A stretch of 64,000 nucleotides of DNA from VXNE01 sp965205735 (GTDB lineage: Bacteria > Pseudomonadota > Gammaproteobacteria > Pseudomonadales > Azotimanducaceae), in assembly GCA_965205735.1 (NCBI GenBank), contig OZ242179.1:62001-126000 (forward strand), in the 5' to 3' direction. How positions within the stretch are numbered: position 1 is the stretch's first letter; each line of letters opens with the position of its first letter. Both the position numbers and the translations under genes were made by a program. The notes under the pieces are model-generated. The model saw only the letters and a list, made by a program, of their open reading frames with translations. It had not been told where the DNA came from and did not search any database. Of the stretch, positions 35,270-44,355 are shown in pieces.

Positions 35270-35631
35270 ATGGGATTCTGCCAGCACTCCCGATCGGCCA
35301 GTGTCCGAAAGGGGCGGGCGAGCGGTGCGATACCGAGAGGCGCGACGCGGTTCGACAGCTGGTCGAGGTCGAAGGGAGACGGGTGCGGGCGCTCGACGGT
35401 GACCGCCCGGATCGCGTTCTGGATGCCGACGGCGAGAGCGCGGTTCGCGGCGTTGTGGTGTTGCGGGGGCGCGGCAGGCGACGAAGCAACCGAGCCTACT
35501 GGCTCGGTGAGAGTGGACGCCTGCGAAGCGGTCTTGGTCGACGACGATGGTCGTGGGAACGCGGGATCGGAAGAAGCATACGAAGCGGCCGGCGCGTGAT
35601 GTCGAAGCGCTAAGACGTCAAGCAGGAGTGT
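35270..35631 (+). other. Stretch without a supported gene before tadG-like gene
   Basis: A plus-strand frame (DAVRQLVEVEGRRVRALDGDRPDRVLDADGE) is faintly protein-like but has no family match that I recognise and no start signal. AGGAG at 35624-35628 belongs to the next gene. Confidence 0.4.
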
Positions 35632-38169
35632 GTGCCTGAACCCAGCCGCGACGAATTGGACCGAATGATGATCCGGCAGCAGAACAGGACGGTGAAATCA
35701 CGGGTGTGGGCGGAACGCCTGACGCGGTCTCTCGTGGCGTTCGCCCGATCCCGCAAGAGCGGCGCCATGTTCATCGGCGGCAGCCTGGCGATGCTGGCGA
35801 TGGCGAGCTTCGGCGGGATGCTATCGAACTATGGCTGGCGCGAGGCGCAGGAGGAAGAGATCGACGCGGCGATGCGCGCCGGCGTTTCCGCTTCCGCCCA
35901 CTTCATGCGCGGAAACCTGACAACCGCCGAGGACCAGATCAAGGAACGCGTCGCGGACTTCATGCGCGGTCTGCTGGGCGATGTGACCATAGCCAAGGAC
36001 GACATCGTCGTAGACCACGACTTCTCGACCAACCGGACGACCATCAAGGTCGAGGGAAACGCCACCTACGCGTTCAAGAACCTTTGGGCGGCCGGCCGCA
36101 CCGGCGTCTCGGCGTCCCTCACGGGGGAGCAGGTCATAGTGGAATTCGACGCGAGCCAGTTCGAATTCGCCCTCGCCCTGGACATATCGTCGTCGATGGG
36201 CATCAAACCCTCGGGTTGGTCGGTCACGCGGCTGGACGCGTTGAAAGATGCCATCGGCGCGATCGCGCAAACGGTGGACGATGTATCGAAGACGAATCCC
36301 GGCATCGTCACGGTCTCGCTCGTGCCGTACTCGAACGTCGTCAACGTCGCCGACACTTCCGGCTCGAATCAGACAGACGCCAAGGAGCGCTACGTGCGCA
36401 TGCTCACCGGCGCCGAGTACAGCACGCAGACCTCGCGGGACACCGGGGGACACTGGGTCGACACGTTCCATTCCTACGGCACGGGCGACGACATGGGGCC
36501 GCTGGCGGCGCGCAGTCTGCCCGACTTCCTGACCGCCACCGACTGGAACCTGCGTCAGGCCGAAGCAGCGGACGTCTCCGCACAAGCGAGCGACGTCGGC
36601 ACATGGGACACGCGAGGCGAGGACTTCTGGAACGGCTGCGTGATGGCGAGATGGGGGGCGTACTGGGACCCGAACGCGAGGCCCGTCATCTGGGATCCCA
36701 CGGATACGGACAACTGGCCCGCCAAGAAAACGATGGGCGGCTGGGAGCCCGGATCGACCAGCATCCATGACCTGCCGCTGCACCTATCCGATGCGCCTCC
36801 CGATGCGAACGATCCGAATACCCGTTTCACGGCGTACTCCTGGCCCGATGCAACTATTCATGGCTTCGCCGACGCTTCCCTGGACCGCGTCATACATAAA
36901 ACGCTGGATCCGACCTTCAATCCGTATTTCACCGACCTGCCCAGATCCGAGAATCATTGGCACCTGCGCAGCCTGGACCGGGGCGGCAGGCTCCTCTGTC
37001 CGGAAGCATTCGTCGTGCCGCTGACGGACGATCTCACGACCCTGCAGACGGCGAACAGCTTCGACGTCGTCAAGTTGCACTCGAGAACCTATTTCGGCCA
37101 GACCTTCTTGCACCTCGGTATCGTCTGGGGCCTGAGAACGCTGTCTCCCCTTTGGCGCGACGTGTGGAATACCAAGAGCGTGTCCGGCGACGACTTGCCG
37201 CGCACGCCGTGCCTTCCGGGTGGAACGACCCAGGGCTGCTCGCAGCTCGTGGAGAAGGCCATCGTGATCGTATCGGACGGCGCCAACTTCTTCGGCGACC
37301 CTCGGCGCGGGCGGTCCTTTGGGTCCTTCGATCCCGCCAAGGCGATCACTAGTAACCCGACCTTCAACTCCGGGCGGTGTCACTCCATTTTCAGATCCAC
37401 CAGCTTTGCCGACTATCGAGCAGCCATGTCCGCCGAAGACGCGACAACTTTTGCAACCAATTTCGATGTCGACTCGAGCGGCGTCTTTACCGCAACCGGC
37501 ATGTCCGCGGTACTCGACGGCTTTCAGGCGTTCCACCCTGACGTGTCGGCTCTGAATCCAGCGATACCGACGGATCGGGTAGTCATCAACGCATACCGTA
37601 TGGTTTGGGAGAACGCGCTCAAGGACATGACGCCCTGGCAACTTTTCCGAGGCCACGATGACAATTCGCCGGCCAAGGCAACGGACGCGGTAGACGTTCT
37701 GGTGGATCCGACGAACGCCTTCGGCTTCGAAGGTCGACCGGTGCAGAACGGGCACTACTGCAGGCCGCATGCACCGTTCAGCGCGTATGGCCGGCCGGAT
37801 GAACTGGTCCGCGTCGGAGACGGCCCGCCGGTGGCCGACGTCGCACCCTTTTCGGTTCCCACCTGGCTAAGGTCGTCCCCGACAGCCGATTTGCAGGCGC
37901 CCGTTACGGACCGGCTCGACGACTGGTTCCGGGAAGCCTGCGACATCGCCGGGCGGCGCGGCGTTCGCATTCACGCCATCTACATAGGCGGCAACACAAG
38001 CCCGCATGAGCTAGCCGCGATCGCGCTGCTTGAAGAGTGCGTTGACCGGGGCTACGGCGCCAATCCGCTGGAGGGCGAGGTACACGCGACACCCACCGCG
38101 CAAGAGTTGAAGGATGCTATCGAAGAGATCGTGGATATCAGGCGCACTTTGCGTTTTGTTGGACCGTAA
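35632..38169 (+). CDS. TadG-like pilus assembly protein with VWA domain
   Basis: An 845-residue protein. A cytosolic N-terminus is followed by one transmembrane segment (MFIGGSLAMLAMASFGGMLSNYG, residues ~44-66) and a pseudopilin-like stretch, then a von Willebrand A domain with MIDAS motif ALDISSSMG near residue 183 and a late VWA part (VIVSDGANFF, VRIHAIYIGG). This is the TadG plan of Tad/Flp pilus systems, where the protein sits in the periplasm. GTG 35632 follows AGGAG. The CpaF ATPase lies 395 bases downstream, but other tad genes are missing. Confidence 0.8.
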   Translation: MPEPSRDELDRMMIRQQNRTVKSRVWAERLTRSLVAFARSRKSGAMFIGGSLAMLAMASFGGMLSNYGWREAQEEEIDAAMRAGVSASAHFMRGNLTTAEDQIKERVADFMRGLLGDVTIAKDDIVVDHDFSTNRTTIKVEGNATYAFKNLWAAGRTGVSASLTGEQVIVEFDASQFEFALALDISSSMGIKPSGWSVTRLDALKDAIGAIAQTVDDVSKTNPGIVTVSLVPYSNVVNVADTSGSNQTDAKERYVRMLTGAEYSTQTSRDTGGHWVDTFHSYGTGDDMGPLAARSLPDFLTATDWNLRQAEAADVSAQASDVGTWDTRGEDFWNGCVMARWGAYWDPNARPVIWDPTDTDNWPAKKTMGGWEPGSTSIHDLPLHLSDAPPDANDPNTRFTAYSWPDATIHGFADASLDRVIHKTLDPTFNPYFTDLPRSENHWHLRSLDRGGRLLCPEAFVVPLTDDLTTLQTANSFDVVKLHSRTYFGQTFLHLGIVWGLRTLSPLWRDVWNTKSVSGDDLPRTPCLPGGTTQGCSQLVEKAIVIVSDGANFFGDPRRGRSFGSFDPAKAITSNPTFNSGRCHSIFRSTSFADYRAAMSAEDATTFATNFDVDSSGVFTATGMSAVLDGFQAFHPDVSALNPAIPTDRVVINAYRMVWENALKDMTPWQLFRGHDDNSPAKATDAVDVLVDPTNAFGFEGRPVQNGHYCRPHAPFSAYGRPDELVRVGDGPPVADVAPFSVPTWLRSSPTADLQAPVTDRLDDWFREACDIAGRRGVRIHAIYIGGNTSPHELAAIALLEECVDRGYGANPLEGEVHATPTAQELKDAIEEIVDIRRTLRFVGP

Positions 38170-38563
38170 GCGACCAGTGGAGGTTGTTTCATGGTCGACG
38201 ACAGGGCCGGTAGCCTTCGGTCCGGGGGCGCGAGGGGCCTCCTCGCACGCGAGGGCCGAAGCGGATGGCGCCGGTGGCGGGCCGCTCGCGTCGGGCGCGG
38301 CGCGAATTGCAAAGCCGCTTGAAATTCGGGGGTTGAACTTGCCCGAGGCAAGCATCTCCAGCCACCCATGGAACAGGCGCTTCGGGGGGCGAAGCCGCCG
38401 GGACGCTCGCCTCGAATCGGGGGCCACAGCGCCTCTGGGGAGCGCCTAACATGCCCCGATCGATCCAGCGCAGGCGCGCGCTGCCGCAGAACCGGCAACA
38501 ATCGACGCGCGAATCCCAGGTCGCGCCCGAGGCAGCGCGGAGCAGGACCGTTTCGAAGCCATC

Positions 38564-39805
38564 GTGCCCTTCTATCATCATGGCGTCCTCGAAAAGCTGG
38601 ACCCGGAAACGGCCCAGTCCCTCGATGAGAATGACCTGGCCGATGTGGTGCTGCAGCTTCTGCGCCAACTTGAAACCGCGACCGGCGCGCCTTCCATCGC
38701 CGGCGTCCACCGGGCGCTCGCCCAGCGGATAGTCGACGAGATGCGCGGACTGGGGCCGCTCGGTCCCCTGCTGCGGGATCCGGACATCAGCGACATATTG
38801 GTCAACGGCATGCATTCGGTCTATATCGAGAAGCATGGGGTGTTGAGCCGGATCGATGTGCGCTTTCGCGACTTCGATCACCTTACGCGCCTGGCGCAGC
38901 GCATCGCCGAAGGCGTCGGGCGACGCGTGGACGAGCTCAGCCCGATGTGCGACGCGCGCCTCGAGGACGGTTCCAGGGTCAACATCATCGTTCCGCCGCT
39001 GGCGATCGACGGCGCGGCGATCTCCATCCGCCGATTCCGCCAGGGCGGATTCTCGCTCGCCGATCTCGCGCGCGGCGGCGCCATGCATCCCGGCATGGTC
39101 ACCATGCTGGAACTGGCCGCCCGGGCGAAGCTCAACGTGGTGGTGTCCGGCGGCACCGGCGCGGGCAAGACGACCATACTGAACGCGCTGTCCGGGATGA
39201 TCGGCGAAGAGGAGCGCATCGTCACGCTGGAGGACGCCGCCGAACTGAAATTGCAGCAACCCCATGTTGTGCGCCTGGAGTCGCGCGCGCCGTCGGCGGA
39301 AGGCGGCGGAGAAGTCTCGATGCGGGACCTGCTGAAGAATGCCCTGCGGATGCGCCCCGATCGCATCGTTGTCGGCGAGGTGCGGGGCGCCGAGGCGCTC
39401 GAAGCCATGCAGGCGATGAACACGGGACACCCGGGGTCCATGGTGACCGTCCACGCGAACAGCCCGCGCGACGCGATCAGCCGCCTCGAGTACCTCGTCA
39501 TGATGGGCGCCGGCGAAATGCCGCTGTCGGCGATACGCAACCAGGTGATGTCCGCCGTCGACCTGGTGGTCCACGCGTCGCGCTTCAGCAACGGCAAGCG
39601 CAAGGTCGTGGCCATCACGGACGTGGTGGGCCTGGAGGGCGACGTGCCGGTGCTCGATAACATCTGGTCCTACGATCCCGGCACGGACAGGTTCGGCTGC
39701 AGCGGCAGCCGCCCGTCCTTCGCCGGCCGGGTGGAAGACGCCGGATTCGGCGATCTGCTGACCTCAAGCATGTCCGCCGCCCGCCAGGGATCGGTGATCA
39801 GTTAG
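38564..39805 (+). CDS. cpaF: CpaF/TadA-type pilus ATPase (5' end uncertain)
   Basis: At least 413 residues of a GspE/TadA-family secretion ATPase: N-terminal helical domain (LEKLDPETAQSLDENDLADVV), GLGPLGPLLRDPDISDILVNG, Walker A VVSGGTGAGKTTILNAL near residue 195, Asp box TLEDAAELKL, Walker B RPDRIVVGEVRG and His box GHPGSMVTVHANSP. It powers Flp pilus or related secretion. GTG 38564 has no Shine-Dalgarno site and conserved sequence (EQDRFEAIV) continues upstream; ATG 38451 in another frame gives a plausible N-terminus (MPRSIQRRRALPQ), suggesting a frameshift near 38540. Confidence 0.88.
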   Translation: MPFYHHGVLEKLDPETAQSLDENDLADVVLQLLRQLETATGAPSIAGVHRALAQRIVDEMRGLGPLGPLLRDPDISDILVNGMHSVYIEKHGVLSRIDVRFRDFDHLTRLAQRIAEGVGRRVDELSPMCDARLEDGSRVNIIVPPLAIDGAAISIRRFRQGGFSLADLARGGAMHPGMVTMLELAARAKLNVVVSGGTGAGKTTILNALSGMIGEEERIVTLEDAAELKLQQPHVVRLESRAPSAEGGGEVSMRDLLKNALRMRPDRIVVGEVRGAEALEAMQAMNTGHPGSMVTVHANSPRDAISRLEYLVMMGAGEMPLSAIRNQVMSAVDLVVHASRFSNGKRKVVAITDVVGLEGDVPVLDNIWSYDPGTDRFGCSGSRPSFAGRVEDAGFGDLLTSSMSAARQGSVIS

Positions 39806-39834
39806 CGATGAGTCGAATGGCGGAAGGAAACATC

Positions 39835-40149
39835 ATGCGATCAATGCGAGAGTTTGGGGCGCGGCTGGGCGTTCGAGCGATGCGCCCCGGGAGCCGCGGC
39901 CCGATGGCGACAACGGACCACTTGATCTTTGTCGGCAACAAGCTCATCGGAAACGGAATCGGGGTCGCGGTCTTTGTCCTACGACAAAGTCGACTGCGTC
40001 GAGTAGGAGATCACGCCGCCGGACGGCGCCATCACGATATTTTCGTCCGGCAAAAGGCGCGGCATCGCTCAACGTCGTTGACGCTCCCAGGCGTTAATGA
40101 CAACTTCCGGTCGCGATACGGCCCTCATCTCCTCAGGTGTGTCATCTAA
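39835..40149 (+). CDS. Hypothetical protein after cpaF
   Basis: A 104-residue frame starts at ATG 39835 with a strong GGAAGGA site upstream. The N-terminal 50 residues (REFGARLGVRAMR, IFVGNKLIGNGIGVAVFVL) are moderately hydrophobic in the middle; the C-terminal half is arginine/histidine-rich and unconvincing. It may be the 5' end of a decayed gene of the pilus cluster. Confidence 0.25.
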   Translation: MRSMREFGARLGVRAMRPGSRGPMATTDHLIFVGNKLIGNGIGVAVFVLRQSRLRRVGDHAAGRRHHDIFVRQKARHRSTSLTLPGVNDNFRSRYGPHLLRCVI

Positions 40150-40160
40150 GCTGGCGGTAG

Positions 40161-40697
40161 TTGAAGAGCACGAGTTCTTGTCAAACATGGATGTTGAATT
40201 CCTGCAACAGCCACGACAGCGGCCTGTGCTCCGCGCCGACGTCGGTCAAGTCGGCATTCGCGTCGGACCTGCTGAACCTGACTTTGGCGGGCCCGAGCGT
40301 GAATCGGCACCAGGAGAGCGGCAAGAACGTCGCCGAGTGGACACCGGCCCTGAACGGCTGCTGGTTCGTCGCGAGAACGCTCGATGTCCGGCGCAAGTAC
40401 GGGCTGACCATCGACGGCGCCGAGGCGGCGGCGGCGGAGCGGATCCTGTCCGCGTGCGATACGACCGGTATGGAGGTGCTGGGATGCGCCTCCGGCCATC
40501 GGCCCGCGTCCAGGGTGCCGTCCGACCGCGCGCGTACCGACACAGACGTGGACGCATTGGCGCTCTGGGACGACAACGGAAACGGTCGGATCACGTGCGC
40601 CGAAGCGCGGCGCCACGGCATCGCGCCGGTGCCGCGCGGCCATCCCGCGTACCGCCACATGCGGGACGGGGACGGCGACGGTGTGGTCTGCGAATAG
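40161..40697 (+). pseudogene. GmrSD-type HNH nuclease plus Excalibur domain, C-terminal part
   Basis: From about 40200 the frame encodes NSHDSGLCSAPTSVKSAFASDLLNLTLAGPSVNRHQESGKNVAEWTPALNGCWF, VRRKYGLTIDG and ILSACDTTGMEVLGC, the C-terminal half of secreted HNH (GmrSD/DUF1524-like) nucleases. The last 45 residues are an Excalibur calcium-binding domain (LWDDNGNGRITCAEA, DGDGDGVVCE). The signal peptide and the first half including the catalytic histidine are absent. A matching N-terminal half lies at 51743. Confidence 0.7.
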
Positions 40698-40935
40698 CGA
40701 CCGCGATCTTTCGGAGATCCAGGCCCTTCTCGGTCTCACGCGGGCGCAGAGCCGCGTGGTGGTCTCGTTGGCCGAGGGCGGGACCATCGGCGACATCGCG
40801 CGTGCCACGGCGCGAAGCGAAACCACGGTGCGGTGGCACGTCAGGCGCGTCTTCGCGAAGCTCGGCGTCTCCCGCCAGGTGGACTTGGTGAAGGTCGTGC
40901 TGGCGGTGCCGGACGTTCCGCGGACGCCCGGCTGA
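40681..40935 (+). pseudogene. LuxR helix-turn-helix fragment (duplicate)
   Basis: Encodes the C-terminal ~75 residues of the regulator at 33560, with three substitutions visible by eye (for example SRVVVSLAEGGTIGDIA versus SRVAVSLAEGGTISDIA). It lies inside direct repeat copy B. It lacks the sensor region and a ribosome site. Confidence 0.8.
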
Positions 40936-41500
40936 CGCGCCGGGGGCCGGGCACGCCCTCCGAATCGCTCCTTTCCCCATGGGTCTCTCGCCGGGGAGAC
41001 GTTGGCCACCGACAAGCTCGCCGCGACGGACGCGAGCAACGACGGCGTCTCCTTGGGAAAGGCGCGAGACTACTCGTGGGAGGCAAGCGGTTTCCGTGCG
41101 GAATCGTCACAATGAACGATAGGAGGAGGCGCATTGGTCGGCGAAGTCGCGCGAGATGACCATCGGCGAGGGACCCATCCTTCCGCTCCTGAAGGATGAC
41201 ACGGGTTTCGTCGCTCCCATGCGGAGTGGCGCATGTCTTGCTTGCTCGTGGGCGCCGCGGCCGCACCGGCGCCAGCCGGTCCTCGCGGCGGCTAGGCGCC
41301 CGGGAGCGCAACCCGAACAACACCGTCGAGCACAACGCCCGCGATGACCTGACCGCACGCCGCCGTTGACAACGGACAGCCTCGCGGCGCGGCGCGTGCC
41401 GCGGGCAACCGGCCGATGTCGATGGCCGTGAAAAACACTACAAATTGAGGGCGACAGTCTTCCGGTCCATCGACTACGGTGATGTTTCGATGGTCAACGG
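40715..41500 (+). repeat. Direct repeat copy B (~0.79 kb)
   Basis: Second copy of 34488-35269, same orientation, beginning abruptly after the Excalibur gene stop and ending before an LRR remnant. The two copies bracket the tadG-like and cpaF genes. Confidence 0.85.
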
Positions 41501-41518
41501 CTGAAGAGCCGGGCGGTG

Positions 41519-41740
41519 TCGGCGGAGTCGATTGCGGACGCGGCTCTGCGGGACCCCGTGTAGGCGGCGCTGGGCCAGATGCCGGCGGCGGTGATCGGTG
41601 CGCACCAGCGGGCGGCGCTCGCGTCCCTGACGCGGCTCGAGGAACTCGACCTCGGCGGCAACCGCATCGCGGACTTCGCCCCGCTCGACGGCCGTGCGGG
41701 GCTGAACGTCCTCGGTCGCGAGGCGCAGACACTCGAATGA
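41519..41740 (+). pseudogene. Third LRR remnant with in-frame stop
   Basis: Codons read ADAALRDPV, a TAG stop, then AALGQMPAAVIGAHQRAALASLTRLEELDLGGNRIADFAPLDG and end at TGA 41738-41740. This corresponds to the beginning of the LRR module of the giant protein (AALGKAPGGLIGANELAALTVL) fused to a single late repeat. Its last bases overlap ATG 41737 of the next frame. Confidence 0.6.
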
Positions 41741-44355
41741 GAATCTCACTTGACATCCTGACCGACCGCGGACGCCGCGCGCGCCGTGCTGCCGGACGCA
41801 GTGACGTACACCGACTTGCTGATCGGTTCCGGAACGCTTGTCGGCACCCGGGATTCTCGGACGTCGGCGTCGGCATGGCGCGAACCTCGTGTCGTTGGCT
41901 CCGCCGGACGGCACGGGTTTCGTTCGAGCGGCTACATGGACAGACGCTTGCGCGCGATACGCGGGCTCGTGGCGGTCGGCGCGAAGCGTGGAGCTACGAC
42001 TTCGTCCACCCTGATGCGGACGGTGCTGGCAGTAAGGCCCATGGCAAGCGCCGCGGGACCGGGTGGCGCCGTTTGGGCGCGGCTGTCGCGTGCTGCGCGG
42101 CTGCCGGCGTGGGCCAGGCGCAGACCGACGGCGGTACGGTTTCCTTCTCGGTTGGCGACGACGACCGGGTACGGATCGAGGTGCCCAGCGCGACGGACCG
42201 ATACCACGTTCTGTACTACCGCGCGTCGCCGGACGATACTGCCACGGAGTATGCTGTCGCGGTCCACCGGGGACAGGAAGGCAGCGTCGTGCTGAGCGAG
42301 CCGCTGCGTGCAGGGTCCGACGGGGCGTACCGGGTGGCGACGTACTCGACGGGCGCGGCCGGCGACGTGGACGGCGACGGCACCGACGATCTGGCGGAAC
42401 TCCGGCATGCCGAGGCGGGTGCCCGGGCACCGTTGAATAGGGCAGGGTCGATCCCGATCGGAGACGGCGCTGTCGCCATCCCGGACATGGCCACGTTCCA
42501 GGAGCTGTCCTTCCAGGGCCACCGGGAAGTTTGGGACCACCATCTGGGCGAGCTCGAACACATCAAGTTCGTAGTGTCCTATTTCCGGAGGCCCAGGGCT
42601 GCTGTCCACTTCATGAACTCCAATCGCTGGAGCGCGCATCTCAACTTCTGGCTTTACGCTCTCCGGTGGGACAGGTTTGAACTCTACAGGCCGAATCACA
42701 TGCTCGGAGAAATCACCTACTTCCCGAACGTTGTGGGACCGGGCGGCGAGGTTGGAACGTTCCGCTACCAATATCAGCCACATAATTCCTGGTCTTTCAA
42801 TTCGGTGGCGAGGAGCCACGAGCTGATCGCGGCGAGCATGCCGTTTCTGCGCAATAACCTCGTCTACCACCCGGCGGCGGGGCCCGGGCTGGCGCGGTAC
42901 GAGGCGCAGAAGGCCAAGTACGACGCTTCGCGCGTACCCGTGTACCTCGATGAGGATCTGTTCGAGGCTTCGATCTTCAGTCCACTGAACGCGGCCGTGG
43001 GCTACGGGCTGCTGCGGGTGTTCGACGGCAGCGAGCGGCCGACGTTCAAGGACGTGGCGCTCCTGCGTCGCATACCGAACGAGTTGCCCGCGGTCGGCGG
43101 CGTCATTTCGCTCGATCGGCAGACGCCACTGTCGCACGTCAACCTGCGCGCCATCCAGGACGGCGTGCCGAACGCGTACATCGGAAATGCGTTAGACGAC
43201 CCTGCTATCGCCGCGCTCGTCGGGAAGTACGTGCGTTTCGAGGTGGCGGCGAACTCCCAAACGCGGTTCGAATGGACCGACCCCGACACGGGCGAGGCCG
43301 TGTCGAGGACCGGCTTCTCGATTACCGAGTCGACTGTGGATGAGGTGGCGGCGCACCACGCGGCACGCCGCCCCGATGCAGCGCAGACGCCGCCCCGGAA
43401 CCTCGCGGTGACCACTTACAGCGATCTGGATGGGATCGTCTTCAATGACTCGGACACCTTCGGTGTGAAGGCCGCCAACCTGGCCGTGCTGCGCACTCTC
43501 GCCCTGCCGGATGTGGCGGTGCCCGACGGCTACGCGCTGCCGTTCTACTACTACGACGAGTTCATGAAGCACAACGGCTTCTACGACACCATCGACGAAA
43601 TGCTCGGCGATGCTGACTTCCAGGCGAGCATCGGCACGCGCGACGCCGAACTGAAGAAGCTGCGGCGGCGCATCGAGAACGGCGCCATGCCAGAGTGGAT
43701 GCGCACGTCCTTGGCCGCGCTGCAGGCGCTGTTTCCGGCGGACACGTCGATCCGTTGCCGGTCGAGCACGAACAACGAGGACCTGCGGGGCTTCAGTGGC
43801 GCCGGCCTCTACGACTCGTATACGCACCACCCGACGGAGGGGCATTTGGAGGAATCCGTCAAACAGGTGTTCGCCAGCATGTGGAACCTGCGCGCCTTCG
43901 AGGAGCGCGCGTTCTACCGGGTGGATCACAAAATGGCGGCCATGGGCGTGCTGCTGCATCCCAACTTCAGCGATGAGCGGGCCAACGGTGTGGCGGTCTC
44001 GGACGACCCGGTCTATGGCACGCCTAACGCGTACTACGTCAACACGCAGATCGGCGAGGAACTGGTGACCAACCCGTCCGCCGCGGCTGTGCCGGAGGAG
44101 TTGCTGTTGGGCGAGGGCGAGGGCGAGAACTTCGAAACGACGGTGGTGCGCCGGTCGAACCTGGTTGCGGACGAGGTCCGCGTGCTCAGCGAGGCGCACA
44201 CGGCGACGTTGCACGCGGCGTTGGGGACGATTCATGCCCGCTTCGCGACGTTGTACGGCGTCAGCGAAGAGGACGAGTTCGCGATGGACATCGAGTTCAA
44301 GGTCACCGCCGCGAACGAACTCGCGATCAAGCAAGCGCGGCCATGGGTGTACTGA
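41737..44355 (+). CDS. Secreted PEP-synthase-like protein (swivel plus ATP-grasp domains)
   Basis: A long frame with an export signal (GKRRGTGWRRLGAAVACCAAAGVGQAQ, near 42035-42115). The mature part has a beta-rich N-terminal domain, a large middle region (HFMNSNRWSAHLNFWLYALRWDRFELYRP), a swivel-like element with the phosphohistidine position TPLSHVNLRAIQDGVPNAYIG near 43120, and an ATP-grasp PEP/pyruvate-binding domain (FGVKAANLAVLRTL, RCRSSTNNEDLRGFSGAGLYDSY, AIKQARPWVY). Domain order is permuted relative to PEP synthase. The start is uncertain: 41737 and 41875 are candidates and neither has a good ribosome site. ATP-dependent chemistry outside the cytosol is unexpected. Overlaps the next gene by 13 bases. 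Confidence 0.75.
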   Translation: MRISLDILTDRGRRARRAAGRSDVHRLADRFRNACRHPGFSDVGVGMARTSCRWLRRTARVSFERLHGQTLARDTRARGGRREAWSYDFVHPDADGAGSKAHGKRRGTGWRRLGAAVACCAAAGVGQAQTDGGTVSFSVGDDDRVRIEVPSATDRYHVLYYRASPDDTATEYAVAVHRGQEGSVVLSEPLRAGSDGAYRVATYSTGAAGDVDGDGTDDLAELRHAEAGARAPLNRAGSIPIGDGAVAIPDMATFQELSFQGHREVWDHHLGELEHIKFVVSYFRRPRAAVHFMNSNRWSAHLNFWLYALRWDRFELYRPNHMLGEITYFPNVVGPGGEVGTFRYQYQPHNSWSFNSVARSHELIAASMPFLRNNLVYHPAAGPGLARYEAQKAKYDASRVPVYLDEDLFEASIFSPLNAAVGYGLLRVFDGSERPTFKDVALLRRIPNELPAVGGVISLDRQTPLSHVNLRAIQDGVPNAYIGNALDDPAIAALVGKYVRFEVAANSQTRFEWTDPDTGEAVSRTGFSITESTVDEVAAHHAARRPDAAQTPPRNLAVTTYSDLDGIVFNDSDTFGVKAANLAVLRTLALPDVAVPDGYALPFYYYDEFMKHNGFYDTIDEMLGDADFQASIGTRDAELKKLRRRIENGAMPEWMRTSLAALQALFPADTSIRCRSSTNNEDLRGFSGAGLYDSYTHHPTEGHLEESVKQVFASMWNLRAFEERAFYRVDHKMAAMGVLLHPNFSDERANGVAVSDDPVYGTPNAYYVNTQIGEELVTNPSAAAVPEELLLGEGEGENFETTVVRRSNLVADEVRVLSEAHTATLHAALGTIHARFATLYGVSEEDEFAMDIEFKVTAANELAIKQARPWVY

